A stretch of DNA of 64,000 nucleotides from Numidum massiliense (GCF_001375555.1 NZ_CTDZ01000009.1:1977758-2041757); one strand, 5' to 3'. Counted from the first letter of the stretch, positions 18,165 to 26,564 are shown. Notes: generated by a model not told the origin, from the letters alone. A program made the numbers and translations.

Positions 18165-18634
18165 AATATAGTTAATACGTTTCCTTTTCCTGTTAATTTT
18201 AGAAAGGTAAACGTATTTTTAGCTTAAATTGTTGTATATGTCTCTGTCAAGACACTGGAGATCTACTCTACCGTCTTCCCTGCAATACTTACGCAGTTTG
18301 TCACACTTTTGACCTTATGGCCACATGATATGAAATAATTTCAAATAATTGTTATTTTATGATATATAGTTGGAAAGACCAATCACTAACAGCACGAAAA
18401 AAAAGAGCTTCTTAGATGAAAATTAAACAATTGCAAATGTCGCTGTCACTCTCGAAGTATTAAAGGGACAGTTCGATAAAACTATCGTTACCATCTTTAT
18501 GGATCCGGAAAAAAGAACGTGATTTGTGTGACTAAGGGTAAGGACTCTGGTACGTGGCACGGCATTAAATAAGACCCGCTATCTGTGGCCACGTTTTCTG
18601 CCAAGAACTAGAGCCAACAGTAAAATGTATCTAT
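18165..18634. other. intergenic with a decayed coding remnant
   Basis: AT-rich. On the plus strand between about 18430 and 18572 there is coding-like sequence in two frames: one reads TLEVLKGQFDK, and after a shift the other reads NYRYHLYGSGKKNVICVTKG and ends in HGIK then TAA at 18570. This suggests a frameshifted 3' end of an unidentified gene pointing rightwards. No ribosome binding site or start seen. Confidence 0.35.
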
Positions 18635-19156
18635 TTAAAACTCGCGAATCACTTCAAGAGTTTTAAATACAGAGGGTGGATTTGCTTTAGACGCATAAAA
18701 AAGCGGACTCTCCAAGTTAGACATTTTAAATACTTGTCCCCCCTGGAAATCTACAAAATTCTTTAGCTGACTTAATAATTCCGGGGTATACACCTTGTCA
18801 AAGGACTCACTCGGAAAGGTCAACATTAAATAAGTAGGGTCATCATCGCTTTCTCTACAAATATACACATTATAATCAAATGCAGCCGTTGTAAAATCTT
18901 CAGGAAGACTATAAATCTCTAACGAATTAATCTCCTCCTTCCTTTCAAGAGATTTTAGAAGTCTTTTTTCGGCTCTGTTTATAGTCAATATTTTCCCACT
19001 ACGAAATGATTCCCCCGATATCCCTAAATAATTTGGAGGAAAATTTATTGAAGCAGCCAAATCGATGCAATAGTTATAAAAATTCAACCATGACTGGGTA
19101 TCTGATGGCTCTATTTCTCCGTATAATACAATTGATGTTGTTAGTTTATCTTCCAT
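18635..19156 (-). CDS. probable immunity protein of a polymorphic toxin
   Basis: Protein of 173 residues, no signal peptide or membrane segment, acidic and AT-rich compared with the flanking core genes. Its ATG lies inside the last codons of the upstream toxin fragment (11-bp overlap), the arrangement expected for a toxin-immunity pair. I do not recognise its family. It would neutralise the C-terminal domain of the toxin encoded by 19146-19811. Confidence 0.55.
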   Translation of the reverse strand: MEDKLTTSIVLYGEIEPSDTQSWLNFYNYCIDLAASINFPPNYLGISGESFRSGKILTINRAEKRLLKSLERKEEINSLEIYSLPEDFTTAAFDYNVYICRESDDDPTYLMLTFPSESFDKVYTPELLSQLKNFVDFQGGQVFKMSNLESPLFYASKANPPSVFKTLEVIREF

Positions 19157-19811
19157 TTTTTAATACATCTTTTAATTTCTTTAAGGATTCTTTATTACCA
19201 ATCTTGGGAATTCTTCCATTATCCCTTAACCAAGTATCCCCGCTCTCAATAATCCTCAACCGCTGCCCATCTTGCCTACTCGGGCTATCCGGCGAGGTCG
19301 GTCGATTCTGCCACGCCTGCTTAAGAACGGAAGATAAGCGTTTCGCGTATTTCTTTATGGACTCATTCACCTTGCGCTTCGGCATCGTACCTTTCTTCTT
19401 TAGGTGATCGCCCATCTTAGAAATTCGGGATAAATTTTTCTTTACCTTTTTAAGTCCTTTAGCTGTTTTTAGAAGCTTAACGCTACCAGCAGCACCGCGG
19501 CCCGCCTTGCCCAATTTGGCAAGCTTTAACCATTTCGCTGGGGGTATTACCGCTAAAAGCGACATGCCGACGGATTCCCACCACTCAGCTTCGGACAATT
19601 TTTCGCCTGTACGCGGGTCCTTACCTTCAAATGCGCGATAAAAATCGTTGACCCCAGTTATTTCCCCTGCCGCGTTAATGACGTCTTCGACAGTTAGTCC
19701 GTCGGTTCCTGCCACTTCCGTCGTGACATTAATCGGGTGGATCTCTCGGATTTGTCGGATGAAAGGGGTAACCTCATGATCGTATAAATACTGGTTAACG
19801 TTTGCAATCTG
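19146..19811 (-). pseudogene. C-terminal fragment of a polymorphic toxin with a pre-toxin TG domain
   Basis: The open frame runs from a TAG at 19812-19814 without a ribosome binding site or signal peptide. The readable part has the pre-toxin TG-type segment (VNDFYRAFEGKDPRTGEKLS, then EAEWWESVGMSLLAVIPPAK), a basic helical region rich in Lys, and a C-terminal toxin domain of about 80 residues ending KKLKDVLKNGR. The N-terminal secretion module is missing, so it is a remnant. The immunity gene follows with an overlap. The toxin activity cannot be told from sequence. Confidence 0.65.
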
Positions 19812-19965
19812 CTAAGTCTGTTACGAGATCTCTACCTCATATCTTAAGTTAGTCGTACAGTTTGTTACAATTAACCTAGGATATGATAGAATTAAACAAA
19901 TGGACGAATACTCCGATAGAGAATTCGTCCCTATATTTAGTCATACCCTGTCATGACCAAATTTA

Positions 19966-20307
19966 CTAAAAATCGTCGGGATCCGCCCATTCAAAATCGT
20001 CTTCAGTTAATTCCTGGCGTTCATTTAGCATTTCCATGAAGTATTTTAGTGTGTTTTCCAATGCCTCTTCTACAGTTGCACCATGACCAGCCTCCCCATC
20101 GGGCGAACCATCTTCTAAGTTCTTTAGTATAAGATTGGTATAACCCGTAAAAATACCATCAGTAGATTCAATTATTTTAACCTTAAACTTCGAAAAGGGG
20201 GTTTTTTGTAATTCCCATACATCAAATTCCGCTACACACCTCTCAACACGCGCTATACCCTTGACATTAACATGTATGTTGTCTTCGTCGTAAACGCTAT
20301 AATTCAT
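19966..20307 (-). CDS. hypothetical protein, possible immunity protein
   Basis: Acidic protein of 113 residues starting MNYSVYDEDNIHVNVKGIAR. The ATG at 20307 is six bases after AGGGGATG, better than the first ATG of the frame (20349). No named domain recognised; the pattern of short beta strands followed by a helix with EEALENTLKYFMEMLNE looks like a small alpha/beta immunity or DUF protein. It lies between a SUFU-type immunity gene and a toxin fragment, all AT-rich and in one direction. Confidence 0.5.
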   Translation of the reverse strand: MNYSVYDEDNIHVNVKGIARVERCVAEFDVWELQKTPFSKFKVKIIESTDGIFTGYTNLILKNLEDGSPDGEAGHGATVEEALENTLKYFMEMLNERQELTEDDFEWADPDDF

Positions 20308-20372
20308 TAGCAACATCCCCTGTTTAAAATTATCCCGATTCTGCCGCATGGGAATTCATTAAAAATAAAAAA

Positions 20373-20951
20373 TCACAGAACAGAACCACGCTCAATATCA
20401 AATATATCTATTTGTTCATCCTCAAATAAAGACTCTAATTGATCCGTTCCATTTTCTTTTGCAAATAAATACTCCTTCTCTGAAATCGGAACTGCCAATA
20501 ACCATACTACCAATTTATTTGGAAAATCAATCCGCTTTAGCGACTCATCCCATAAAAAAGGAGGCGCGAACATAACATGCTCCATCTCACTATTCTTGTA
20601 ATACATGTTGATCACACCTCTAAAGATCGTGCCTGGAGCGCACGAATATCCCGAGTTTATAATGTTGAAAGCACAAGTTGATAACACGTTAGGGAAATAT
20701 TCGGCTTTCGTAGCATAAGCTCCAACGATCTCTATTTGTAAAGGTTTTTCTTCAACGACATAATTAATCGAGTGATCCGATAAACCGATTGTCGAAAACG
20801 ATGTGATCCCCTCATATGGTCTATTGACAGCAGATAAAATGTCTACACTCGAATTATCGTCATTATCCCAATACCTGTATACTTTCAGTTCACCTCCAAA
20901 AGCCTGCGATGCCATTTTTGCAATCGTCTTACTCTCATTTGAAATGCTCAT
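20373..20951 (-). CDS. suppressor-of-fused (SUFU) domain protein, likely immunity protein
   Basis: Protein of 192 residues. Features fitting the bacterial SUFU family are the N-terminal SVDILSAVNRPYEGITSFST segment, GLSDHSINYVVEEKPLQIEI and the C-terminal VVWLLAVPISEKEYLFAKEN with DQLESLFEDEQIDIFD. SUFU proteins are common immunity proteins of secreted polymorphic toxins. The ATG at 20951 follows GGAGGAG by eight bases. No cognate toxin gene is adjacent, so it is probably an orphan. Confidence 0.75.
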   Translation of the reverse strand: MSISNESKTIAKMASQAFGGELKVYRYWDNDDNSSVDILSAVNRPYEGITSFSTIGLSDHSINYVVEEKPLQIEIVGAYATKAEYFPNVLSTCAFNIINSGYSCAPGTIFRGVINMYYKNSEMEHVMFAPPFLWDESLKRIDFPNKLVVWLLAVPISEKEYLFAKENGTDQLESLFEDEQIDIFDIERGSVL

Positions 20952-21173
20952 CGATTTACTCCTCCGGGATGATGTCTTTATTTGCGCGCTCAATATCCTA
21001 TTTCAGATACTATGAAGGGTATTTTAATTCTTTATTTGAGTATACCCTTTATGACTTCTATTCGATGATGGAAGTTCCGGACGATAATGATTTGGATCAT
21101 TATGCTCGTCCAGAAATTTCTTTCTCGATTCTTGTTAGAAGAACGGACTACTTATGCTATAATTCACAGGCGT

Positions 21174-21599
21174 CTATAATTTTCCAATAGAAAAAACTAA
21201 CTTATCAAAATCAGTATCGAAGCCGTAGTCATTACAACTATAAATCAACTCGTTACCCTTTTGCTCAAGTAACATTCCTGACGAATATGATTGCGAACTC
21301 CTACCGTACTCTCCCTCCCATATATTGTAAAAACTAAGAAGTCCATTTTTAGTATAACATTTTATCACTGATTCCTTTGGTGCCGTATCTTCCCAAAGAC
21401 TAATGGACTTATAAAGATTGCCCATTACCTCAATGCCTTGATCTGTCCTTAACCATATCCCTTGTCGACGGGGAGAATTTTTGCATATAAACCTTACTTT
21501 CACCTCTTGGCCATTTGATACCGGTTGAGCTTCCCATAGAATGACATTATTTCTCCCCCTTTCGAAAAATGCGTTATTTAAAATTCGTTCATAGTACAT
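21174..21599 (-). CDS. hypothetical protein, probable immunity protein
   Basis: Protein of 141 residues, mostly beta, without a signal or membrane segment. The ATG at 21599 is nine bases after GGAAGGAG. It starts 5 bp after the stop of a short upstream frame that looks like a toxin tail, so the pair may be a toxin-immunity remnant. I do not recognise the family. Confidence 0.5.
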   Translation of the reverse strand: MYYERILNNAFFERGRNNVILWEAQPVSNGQEVKVRFICKNSPRRQGIWLRTDQGIEVMGNLYKSISLWEDTAPKESVIKCYTKNGLLSFYNIWEGEYGRSSQSYSSGMLLEQKGNELIYSCNDYGFDTDFDKLVFSIGKL

Positions 21600-21603
21600 T
21601 TTT

Positions 21604-21837
21604 CTATTCTCCTTCCGGTCGCGGTCCTTTATAATGTCTGTGAGGGTCAATTTCAGCGTAAGATGTCATAAATGCGGCGGGGGAAATGAGCGGAGTTAAC
21701 GATTTGTATCGCAGCTTTGATGGTAGGGATCCGCGTTCGGGTAAGTAACTTTCACCAGAAGAATGGTGGGAAGTCGGCTGGTCGATCTTGACGATCTTCC
21801 CACCTTCGAAATGGTTGAAGCTAGGCAAAATGGGCAA
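21604..21837 (-). pseudogene. possible C-terminal remnant of a toxin
   Basis: Open frame of 77 codons with protein-like composition ending SYAEIDPHRHYKGPRPEGE, no credible start, and its 3' end carrying the ribosome binding site of the next gene. Position directly before an immunity-like gene suggests the tail of a polymorphic toxin. This is inference from layout. Confidence 0.35.
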
Positions 21838-22186
21838 AGCGGGATCCGATCGGTAACATTGTTTTCAACTCCTTATGGCTGGGTGCTAATGTTAAATAGC
21901 TAAACGAACATTGAACAAATGGTTTTCTTCACACAACAACCGAGGGTGCTTCGTTGTACCAATGCACCACTTGCTTTCTCGTGCCTGATCGTGTGGCAAG
22001 CCCAATTGGTATCGCTATCAAACGGATCACGCTGATCACGAGTTTACTAGTCCGCGCTATGTATATGGCTCCTCGCATTAAGTAACTGGTTAGTGTTTGT
22101 TTTCTTGGTAGTCTCACGATTATGCTGTACATTTTACTATAGTCATAAAACGTTTAAAAGGGGAAATTGGAAAATGATTATTAAAT
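21838..22186. other. intergenic, no supported gene
   Basis: A 67-codon frame on the minus strand (21929-22132) has no ribosome binding site and an unusual composition; I do not accept it. The stretch marks the change from AT-rich immunity genes back to GC-richer sequence. Confidence 0.4.
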
Positions 22187-22558
22187 TTATGTGTTGCCAT
22201 TTTGCATCCCTTTTAAAAAATCCGTTAGGGGGAGCATAACAACAGCCCGCCTAACGGTCAACACGATGAGTGCCGACGCGCGCGGCAACCCGTATTTGTC
22301 CGGGGCACTGCCGACCCACTTCATGCCAGCGATGTTGACTCTACCGCCGACATACCCGGGCATGCCGTTAATACGTCCTCGCTCCCCTTCACTGTCCAAA
22401 TCGCCCCAACGAAGCACCACCTTCGGCGGAAGCACGTAATCCCCCGCCACATGCAGTGCCAACACGTGTGCCAAATCAGCCATTACCGCACGCATCGACA
22501 TACCGCCACAGCGGATGACGTCGCTTTGCGATAGGTACAATAACTCATGGGCAAACAT
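22187..22558 (-). pseudogene. truncated ornithine cyclodeaminase/mu-crystallin family gene (N-terminal part)
   Basis: A good start (ATG at 22558, AGGAGG six bases before) opens a protein resembling the N-terminal third of ornithine cyclodeaminase/SbnB-like enzymes: LYLSQSDVIRCGGMSMRAVM, PPKVVLRWGD, GRINGMPGYVGG, MKWVGSAPDKYGLPRASALI. Family members have about 330 residues; here similarity ends after about 100 and the frame runs into a terminator hairpin, giving 123 residues without the NAD-binding domain. It is most likely a deletion remnant left with its original terminator. Confidence 0.75.
22215..22257 (-). terminator. Rho-independent terminator inside the truncated cyclodeaminase frame
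   Basis: Perfect arms CCGTTAGG / CCTAACGG with a 20-base interior and TTTTTT on the minus strand. It overlaps the last codons of the truncated frame, supporting a deletion that removed the gene's 3' part. Confidence 0.85.
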
Positions 22559-22937
22559 TGATCTTCCTCCTCGTATGAACCTTATAATTCTGGTGACGAA
22601 CGACTCTCTACTCCCGGATCAACAACTCTCCTGACGAACGTCGACTATATTTAGGGTATACTTAGGGAATCTTTCGAAATATGGGCGGCTGCTTAACCCT
22701 AGTTAGTCCACCAACTGTGTGTTGCATGGATGCGTCACATGTATGCACCGCAACAACTTTCGACTGCATGGCGTCCGTTGATCATCGGGCAACCGTTGCT
22801 GGCGCCATTGACCGTTGATCGTCATCATACCTAGTTGTAGTTGATAGCATCATTGATAACGCATATTAATGACGACCTTCGCGGGTTCGAGTGACCACAG
22901 CCGGTGCCGACAGCCAAAACTCACCCAGTACCTTCGT
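22559..22937. other. intergenic, no gene seen
   Basis: About 380 bp between the GltS-type transporter and the truncated cyclodeaminase gene. Several imperfect repeats of GTTGAT/ATCAAC type occur near 22790-22850, but no gene, promoter or terminator is convincing. Confidence 0.4.
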
Positions 22938-24011
22938 TCAGTTAGCGACTGTACGACTCACCTTCCGTACGACCGGACTCACCCAATACCCCGTCACCCG
23001 CGCCAACACACATAACCCGATCCCCACCGCCAAAAACACGAGGCCAACCGGCAACGCCCCGTACGTCGCCCCGACGATGAGAAATTCAAGCGCCAACCCT
23101 TGAATGCGCTGAAACGTCGCCCGATCGACCGCCGCTGCCCAGCGCGTCTTGCCGAGCAACAGCTGCACGATTAAACCCCCGACCATCGCCAGCGGGAACA
23201 ACGGCATCCCCGCAATCCACTGGCCGATCACAACTTGCATCCCCCAACCGATCAAAATCGCTAGCGAAATTAGTGCCGCATGAAAGGCAAATGACTCAAT
23301 GGCATCTTTATTGAGCGTCACCTTCGCCCCGACAGACTGCTTGTCCCGCGGCAGAAGGTCGCCTGCTTGTGTCACCTTCAGCTCCTGCACATTTTTTACG
23401 ACCGACGTGTACCCTTTACGCACCCCGTAGTTAATGAGGATCATGCCGACGACAATACCGACGAGTAGGCCAACCGTCGCCGACGTCATCCCGAGCGGCC
23501 CTCCGTCCGACCAACCGAGCGTGTCGAACACGTCGACCATCCCACCGGCCGTCCCGTGCCCGCCGGAAAACCCGATTTCCACAATGGATCCAAACATCCC
23601 GTTCACGTCCCACAACGGCGTGAGTAGTAGCGCCGTAAGGATAAACGGGATCGACACTTGCAGACACTCACCGATATACCCGAAATAAAGCTGTGGCATA
23701 ATGATATTGCCAACCTTTTTCGGATTGGGCACCGTCATCCCCATCAGCATCGGCGCAAACACAACGGTGATGAGCGCCCCCGGCAGTGCCCCCCAACTTT
23801 CCGTCATCTCGGCGGGCAACACCCCTAATCCGTACGGCCCGAGCACGAGCCCTAACGTTCCCGCGATAAGGGCAGCGGAAATGAAAAACTTCTGAAACAG
23901 CTTCACCTTCACGCGCAAAACCACCCCGACGAGCAACAACACCCCTAACACCGCCACGTAAAACAACAGCGTCTCTACGTTGGCGGACGTGATTTTTTCC
24001 GATGGAAACAC
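22938..24011 (-). CDS. sodium/glutamate symporter (GltS) family membrane protein
   Basis: Polytopic membrane protein of 357 residues with about ten hydrophobic segments. Family features are the glycine-rich GFSGGHGTAGGMVDVFDTLG and MTVPNPKKVGNIIMPQLYFG. The N-terminal portion is shorter than in E. coli GltS. The start is GTG at 24011, seven bases after GGGAGGAA; in-frame sequence upstream to 24173 is not protein-like. The truncated cyclodeaminase gene follows, so the two may once have worked on the same amino acid. Substrate is uncertain. Confidence 0.82.
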   Translation of the reverse strand: MFPSEKITSANVETLLFYVAVLGVLLLVGVVLRVKVKLFQKFFISAALIAGTLGLVLGPYGLGVLPAEMTESWGALPGALITVVFAPMLMGMTVPNPKKVGNIIMPQLYFGYIGECLQVSIPFILTALLLTPLWDVNGMFGSIVEIGFSGGHGTAGGMVDVFDTLGWSDGGPLGMTSATVGLLVGIVVGMILINYGVRKGYTSVVKNVQELKVTQAGDLLPRDKQSVGAKVTLNKDAIESFAFHAALISLAILIGWGMQVVIGQWIAGMPLFPLAMVGGLIVQLLLGKTRWAAAVDRATFQRIQGLALEFLIVGATYGALPVGLVFLAVGIGLCVLARVTGYWVSPVVRKVSRTVAN

Positions 24012-24380
24012 GAAAAGATTCCTCCCAATAAGTGATGATGTTTCCTTAAAATGAGCGCGCCAACTGAACGTCCACACGTCTCTGTTTATAGACCCCTTTG
24101 TGATCGTGGTTTTGTTAACGATCCTTGAACGTTGCAGCCTTTGCTTGCACGCTGTTTTCAACCCCGTTACCAAACTTGATAAACCGTTAACCCGTTGATA
24201 GGTTGACCTGCAATATGCAACGAACGCTTTGCCTTTCTGACCTTACCGATTGCAGTGACTCATTATCGTGACACATCGCTATGACAGATCATGCCCACAG
24301 ATCACTGCTTTAATTTGTGATTTCCGATTTGCTACTTATCGCTCTACCCATCGCATCCCCCCTTTCCCTTGATCCACGGC
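24012..24380. other. intergenic, no gene seen
   Basis: Upstream region of the GltS-type gene. No convincing -35/-10 pair or open frame with a ribosome binding site. The stretch ends at the repeat copy starting at 24381. Confidence 0.4.
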
Positions 24381-24523
24381 TAACCATTTCCAATGAGTCA
24401 TTCGTTGTTCATGAAAGATTCCTGTTACAACGCACCAGTTTGTTTAGTTCAGCAACACACCAATCGTCGACTTTTGTTAAGTAAAAAAGCGCGACGTGGC
24501 ACTGTAACGCGTGTGCCGTTTTT
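24381..24523 (-). pseudogene. 3' fragment of a small XRE-type regulator gene (repeat copy 1)
   Basis: About 143 bp that closely match 25228-25375, the 3' end of the intact small regulator gene. On the minus strand it reads AHALQCHVALFYLTKVDDWC and continues VAELNKLVRCNRNLS to a TGA. The intact copy has one extra base after LFYLT and stops early, so this fragment keeps what looks like the older, longer C-terminus. The part coding for the helix-turn-helix is absent. The same DNA can form a GGCAC/GTGCC hairpin flanked by A and T runs, so it may also serve as a terminator. Confidence 0.55.
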
Positions 24524-24541
24524 ATACAAAACGTATAAAAA
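24519..24541. promoter_or_regulatory. perfect palindrome, candidate operator
   Basis: TTTTTATAC, five bases, GTATAAAAA. It lies about 160 bp upstream of the XRE regulator gene at 24702, and further TTTTTATAC-like half sites occur at about 24560. It could be the binding site of that regulator. Confidence 0.35.
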
Positions 24542-24701
24542 CAAACGTTTAACCCATACTTTTTATACATATAGAGTAAGTAGTGGTTCTATATTAATTC
24601 TTCGTTATGTATAAGTCAAGCTATATTTGTACTTTTTGTATATTTTTCTCATCACGTTTATTCCATTGTCTACAATACGAAGAAAGAGGAGGTAGATTTA
24701 G

Positions 24702-25112
24702 ATGGAACTTGGCGATAGATTACGATTATTGCGGGAAAGACAAGGCTTAACCCAGCTCGCTCTCGCAAACAAGTTACACCTCCCAAATCAAAATATTTCT
24801 AACTACGAGCGTGGTTTCAGACAACCAGATTATGAAACCCTTCAGTTATTGGCCGATTTTTTTGATGTTACGATTGACTATTTAATTACTGGTCAAGAAG
24901 ACAAAAGGACTTGTACAGTTTCCGTTGCTGATCAAGTGGTCGAACTTACGGTAAACGAGTATAAGTTACTCCTCGAAATGAAAAAACATCCGGAATTTGA
25001 AGCATTGCTTCACGAACTTTCCAAGGAGCCTGAACGCAATATTAATAGGCTCATTAGAATGTGGGCTTTTATTAAATCCGAATTGGAAATGGATCAGCGA
25101 GAAGAAGGATAA
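24702..25112 (+). CDS. XRE-family transcriptional regulator
   Basis: Protein of 136 residues. The N-terminal helix-turn-helix (about residues 5-60: LRLLRERQGLTQLALANKLH, ISNYERGFRQPDYETLQLLA) is a standard Cro/CI type, followed by DYLITG, a hallmark of SinR/ImmR-like proteins, and a helical C-terminal half. ATG follows GAGGAGGT by eight bases. It is flanked by the two copies of a 145-bp repeat, so it may have come in by a duplication or insertion event. Probably represses its own promoter. Confidence 0.9.
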   Translation: MELGDRLRLLRERQGLTQLALANKLHLPNQNISNYERGFRQPDYETLQLLADFFDVTIDYLITGQEDKRTCTVSVADQVVELTVNEYKLLLEMKKHPEFEALLHELSKEPERNINRLIRMWAFIKSELEMDQREEG

Positions 25113-25227
25113 CCGTTTAACCCTGTACTCGTTATCCCCCCTTACTTCATCGACCGTTGTTGCTATTGTTTACTTAACTATGTATAAATTGTTTTTTATG
25201 AAAGCCATATTTATTTCAATCTATAAC

Positions 25228-25375
25228 TAACCATTTCCAATGAGTCATTTGTTTTTCATGACAGTCCGCTACTACAAACGCACCAGTCTGTTCAGTTCAG
25301 CGACACACCAATCGTCGACTTTTCGTTAAATAAAAAAGTGCGACGTGGCATTCTAACGCGTGTGCCACTTTTTTT
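25228..25375. repeat. repeat copy 2 (matches 24381-24523)
   Basis: About 145 bp with roughly 85 percent identity to copy 1 by eye, both starting TAACCATTTCCAATGAGTCA and ending in the GTGTGCC hairpin plus T run. Same orientation. The two copies bracket the XRE gene 24702-25112. Confidence 0.85.
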
Positions 25376-25509
25376 GCCGTTTCCTTACCCGGAGTTTTGC
25401 TGCCGCTTTCAATTTGCGAGTAGTAACTGCGGGAGATTCCGGCAAGGCAAGCGACGTGTTGTTGGGTTAGGCCTTTGGACTTGCGTGTGTCGATAAGCCA
25501 TTGGCGCAT
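25297..25509 (-). CDS. small XRE-family regulator with frameshifted C-terminus
   Basis: Protein of 70 residues from the ATG at 25509, seven bases after GAGGAGG. It is mostly a helix-turn-helix (MRQWLIDTRKSKGLTQQHVA, GISRSYYSQIESGSKTPGKE). The last 24 residues are coded inside the 148-bp repeat (copy 2, 25228-25375). Compared with copy 1 there is one extra base in the A run of the LFYLTK codons, which replaces a longer C-terminus by SRRLVCR and a stop. The HTH is intact, so the protein may still bind DNA. The gene end also forms a hairpin with AAAAAAGTG / CACTTTTTT ends. Confidence 0.7.
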   Translation of the reverse strand: MRQWLIDTRKSKGLTQQHVACLAGISRSYYSQIESGSKTPGKETAKKVAHALECHVALFYLTKSRRLVCR

Positions 25510-25551
25510 GGGAGAGCCTCCTCTTCTCACTGTGTGGTATAGAATCGAATG

Positions 25552-25564
25552 ACCAATTATTGGT
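25552..25564. promoter_or_regulatory. palindromic candidate operator
   Basis: Perfect ACCAAT-T-ATTGGT, 43 bp upstream of the small XRE gene on the minus strand and in the divergent region facing the next XRE gene. Probably an autoregulatory site. Confidence 0.4.
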
Positions 25565-25802
25565 TATGATAGGATAGAGCACTAGAGCACCTTATACAAT
25601 CGTGATCGAAACCGTAAATAATAAATCCTAACGCATTTAGTCGAATTGATAGACGCGTATTCTTTAGATACTAACTACGTGTGGTCAACTTACGTTTATT
25701 ATATTGAATCATACTCAATTCTCCAACACATAAGTTGGATTAAATTCATAAATTACATCGCATCAGTCTTTCCGATATGATTAAAGATGAATATCATTCA
25801 AG

Positions 25803-26120
25803 TTGGTGACTCCAGTGATTGAAGTTGGAAAACGAATTAAAGAGTTACGCGAACAAGCAGGTCTTTCTGGCCGTATGCTGGCTAAACTAGCTAAACTTGA
25901 TCCGTCACAAATTTCAAAAATCGAAAACGGTGCAGCCAAACCATCTTTAGATGCGTTGGATCGGATATGTCAGACGTTAGACATTACAATTTCGGAATTT
26001 TTTTCTACAGAATCTGATCCTCTGCCTCCCGACCTAGTTCAACTATTGAAGACAACTAAGCAACTGACACCGGAACAGAGAAAGTTGTTAAACGAACTTT
26101 TAAGGTCGTTTGAAAAGTAA
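25803..26120 (+). CDS. XRE-family transcriptional regulator
   Basis: Protein of about 105 residues. HTH at residues 8-62 (IKELREQAGLSGRMLAKLAK, PSQISKIENGAAKPSLDALD), then a helical tail KTTKQLTPEQRKLLNELLRS typical of small phage or element regulators. The exact start is uncertain: TTG at 25803, GTG at 25806 and GTG at 25815 are in frame and none has a strong ribosome binding site. It is divergent from the small XRE gene and precedes a VbhA-like antitoxin gene. Confidence 0.85.
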   Translation: MVTPVIEVGKRIKELREQAGLSGRMLAKLAKLDPSQISKIENGAAKPSLDALDRICQTLDITISEFFSTESDPLPPDLVQLLKTTKQLTPEQRKLLNELLRSFEK

Positions 26121-26283
26121 TGTTAGATGAATCTTAGAGGGAATGCGGATAAATGTGGGAATTTATAAAGGTGCAATGTGATGAAAACGAATAGCCGCAA
26201 ACATTTTTAGCTCGCCACAAAAAGAACGAAATGACAATGGCGCGGTTTGAATAATTATGTTATTCATAAAGGATGATGAAGAA

Positions 26284-26466
26284 ATGAATAAATATTGTGT
26301 TGCCAATACTACAAAAGCCGAAAGAGAAAGATTTGTTGCTAATGCTGAAGCGATTAACGCTCTCGGAGCTGAACCATTAACGAAAGAAAATCGGGCTTTA
26401 TTACAAAGCTATATTGATGGTGAAAATGAAATTGATGAAGTGTTGCAAATGGTTATTCTTAAATAA
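26284..26466 (+). CDS. VbhA-like antitoxin domain protein
   Basis: Small protein of 60 residues, start ATG at 26284 eight bases after AAAGGATG. The pattern RERFVANAEAINALGAEPLT followed by LLQSYIDGENEIDEVLQMVI fits the three-helix VbhA family of antitoxins that inhibit Fic toxins. No fic gene is present nearby, so it is an orphan or acts in another role. It may be cotranscribed with the 24-residue frame that follows. Confidence 0.5.
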   Translation: MNKYCVANTTKAERERFVANAEAINALGAEPLTKENRALLQSYIDGENEIDEVLQMVILK

Positions 26467-26489
26467 AAAAATGAAGGAGTGATAAAAAA

Positions 26490-26564
26490 ATGAAAGCTAT
26501 AGTCGATTTAAAGGAGCTAGAAGCGTTTTTAATCTATTTAGTGAAGACCTATCCTAACAATTAA
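26490..26564 (+). CDS. 24-residue peptide or truncated gene start
   Basis: ATG at 26490 with AAGGAG ten bases before it, 23 bp after the VbhA-like gene. It reads MKAIVDLKELEAFLIYLVKT then YPNN and a stop. The good ribosome binding site and spacing suggest it was or is translated. It may be the start of a gene whose rest was lost. Confidence 0.35.
   Translation: MKAIVDLKELEAFLIYLVKTYPNN

Noticed and set aside
20909-21190. Plus-strand frame of 93 codons between two immunity genes
   Set aside because: No ribosome binding site and it overlaps the 3' end of one gene and the 5' end of another on the opposite strand.
21929-22132. Minus-strand frame of 67 codons
   Set aside because: No Shine-Dalgarno, composition not protein-like, no neighbour support.
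24393-24614. Plus-strand frame of 73 codons in the repeat copy 1 region
   Set aside because: No ribosome binding site; the minus-strand reading matches a real regulator C-terminus instead.
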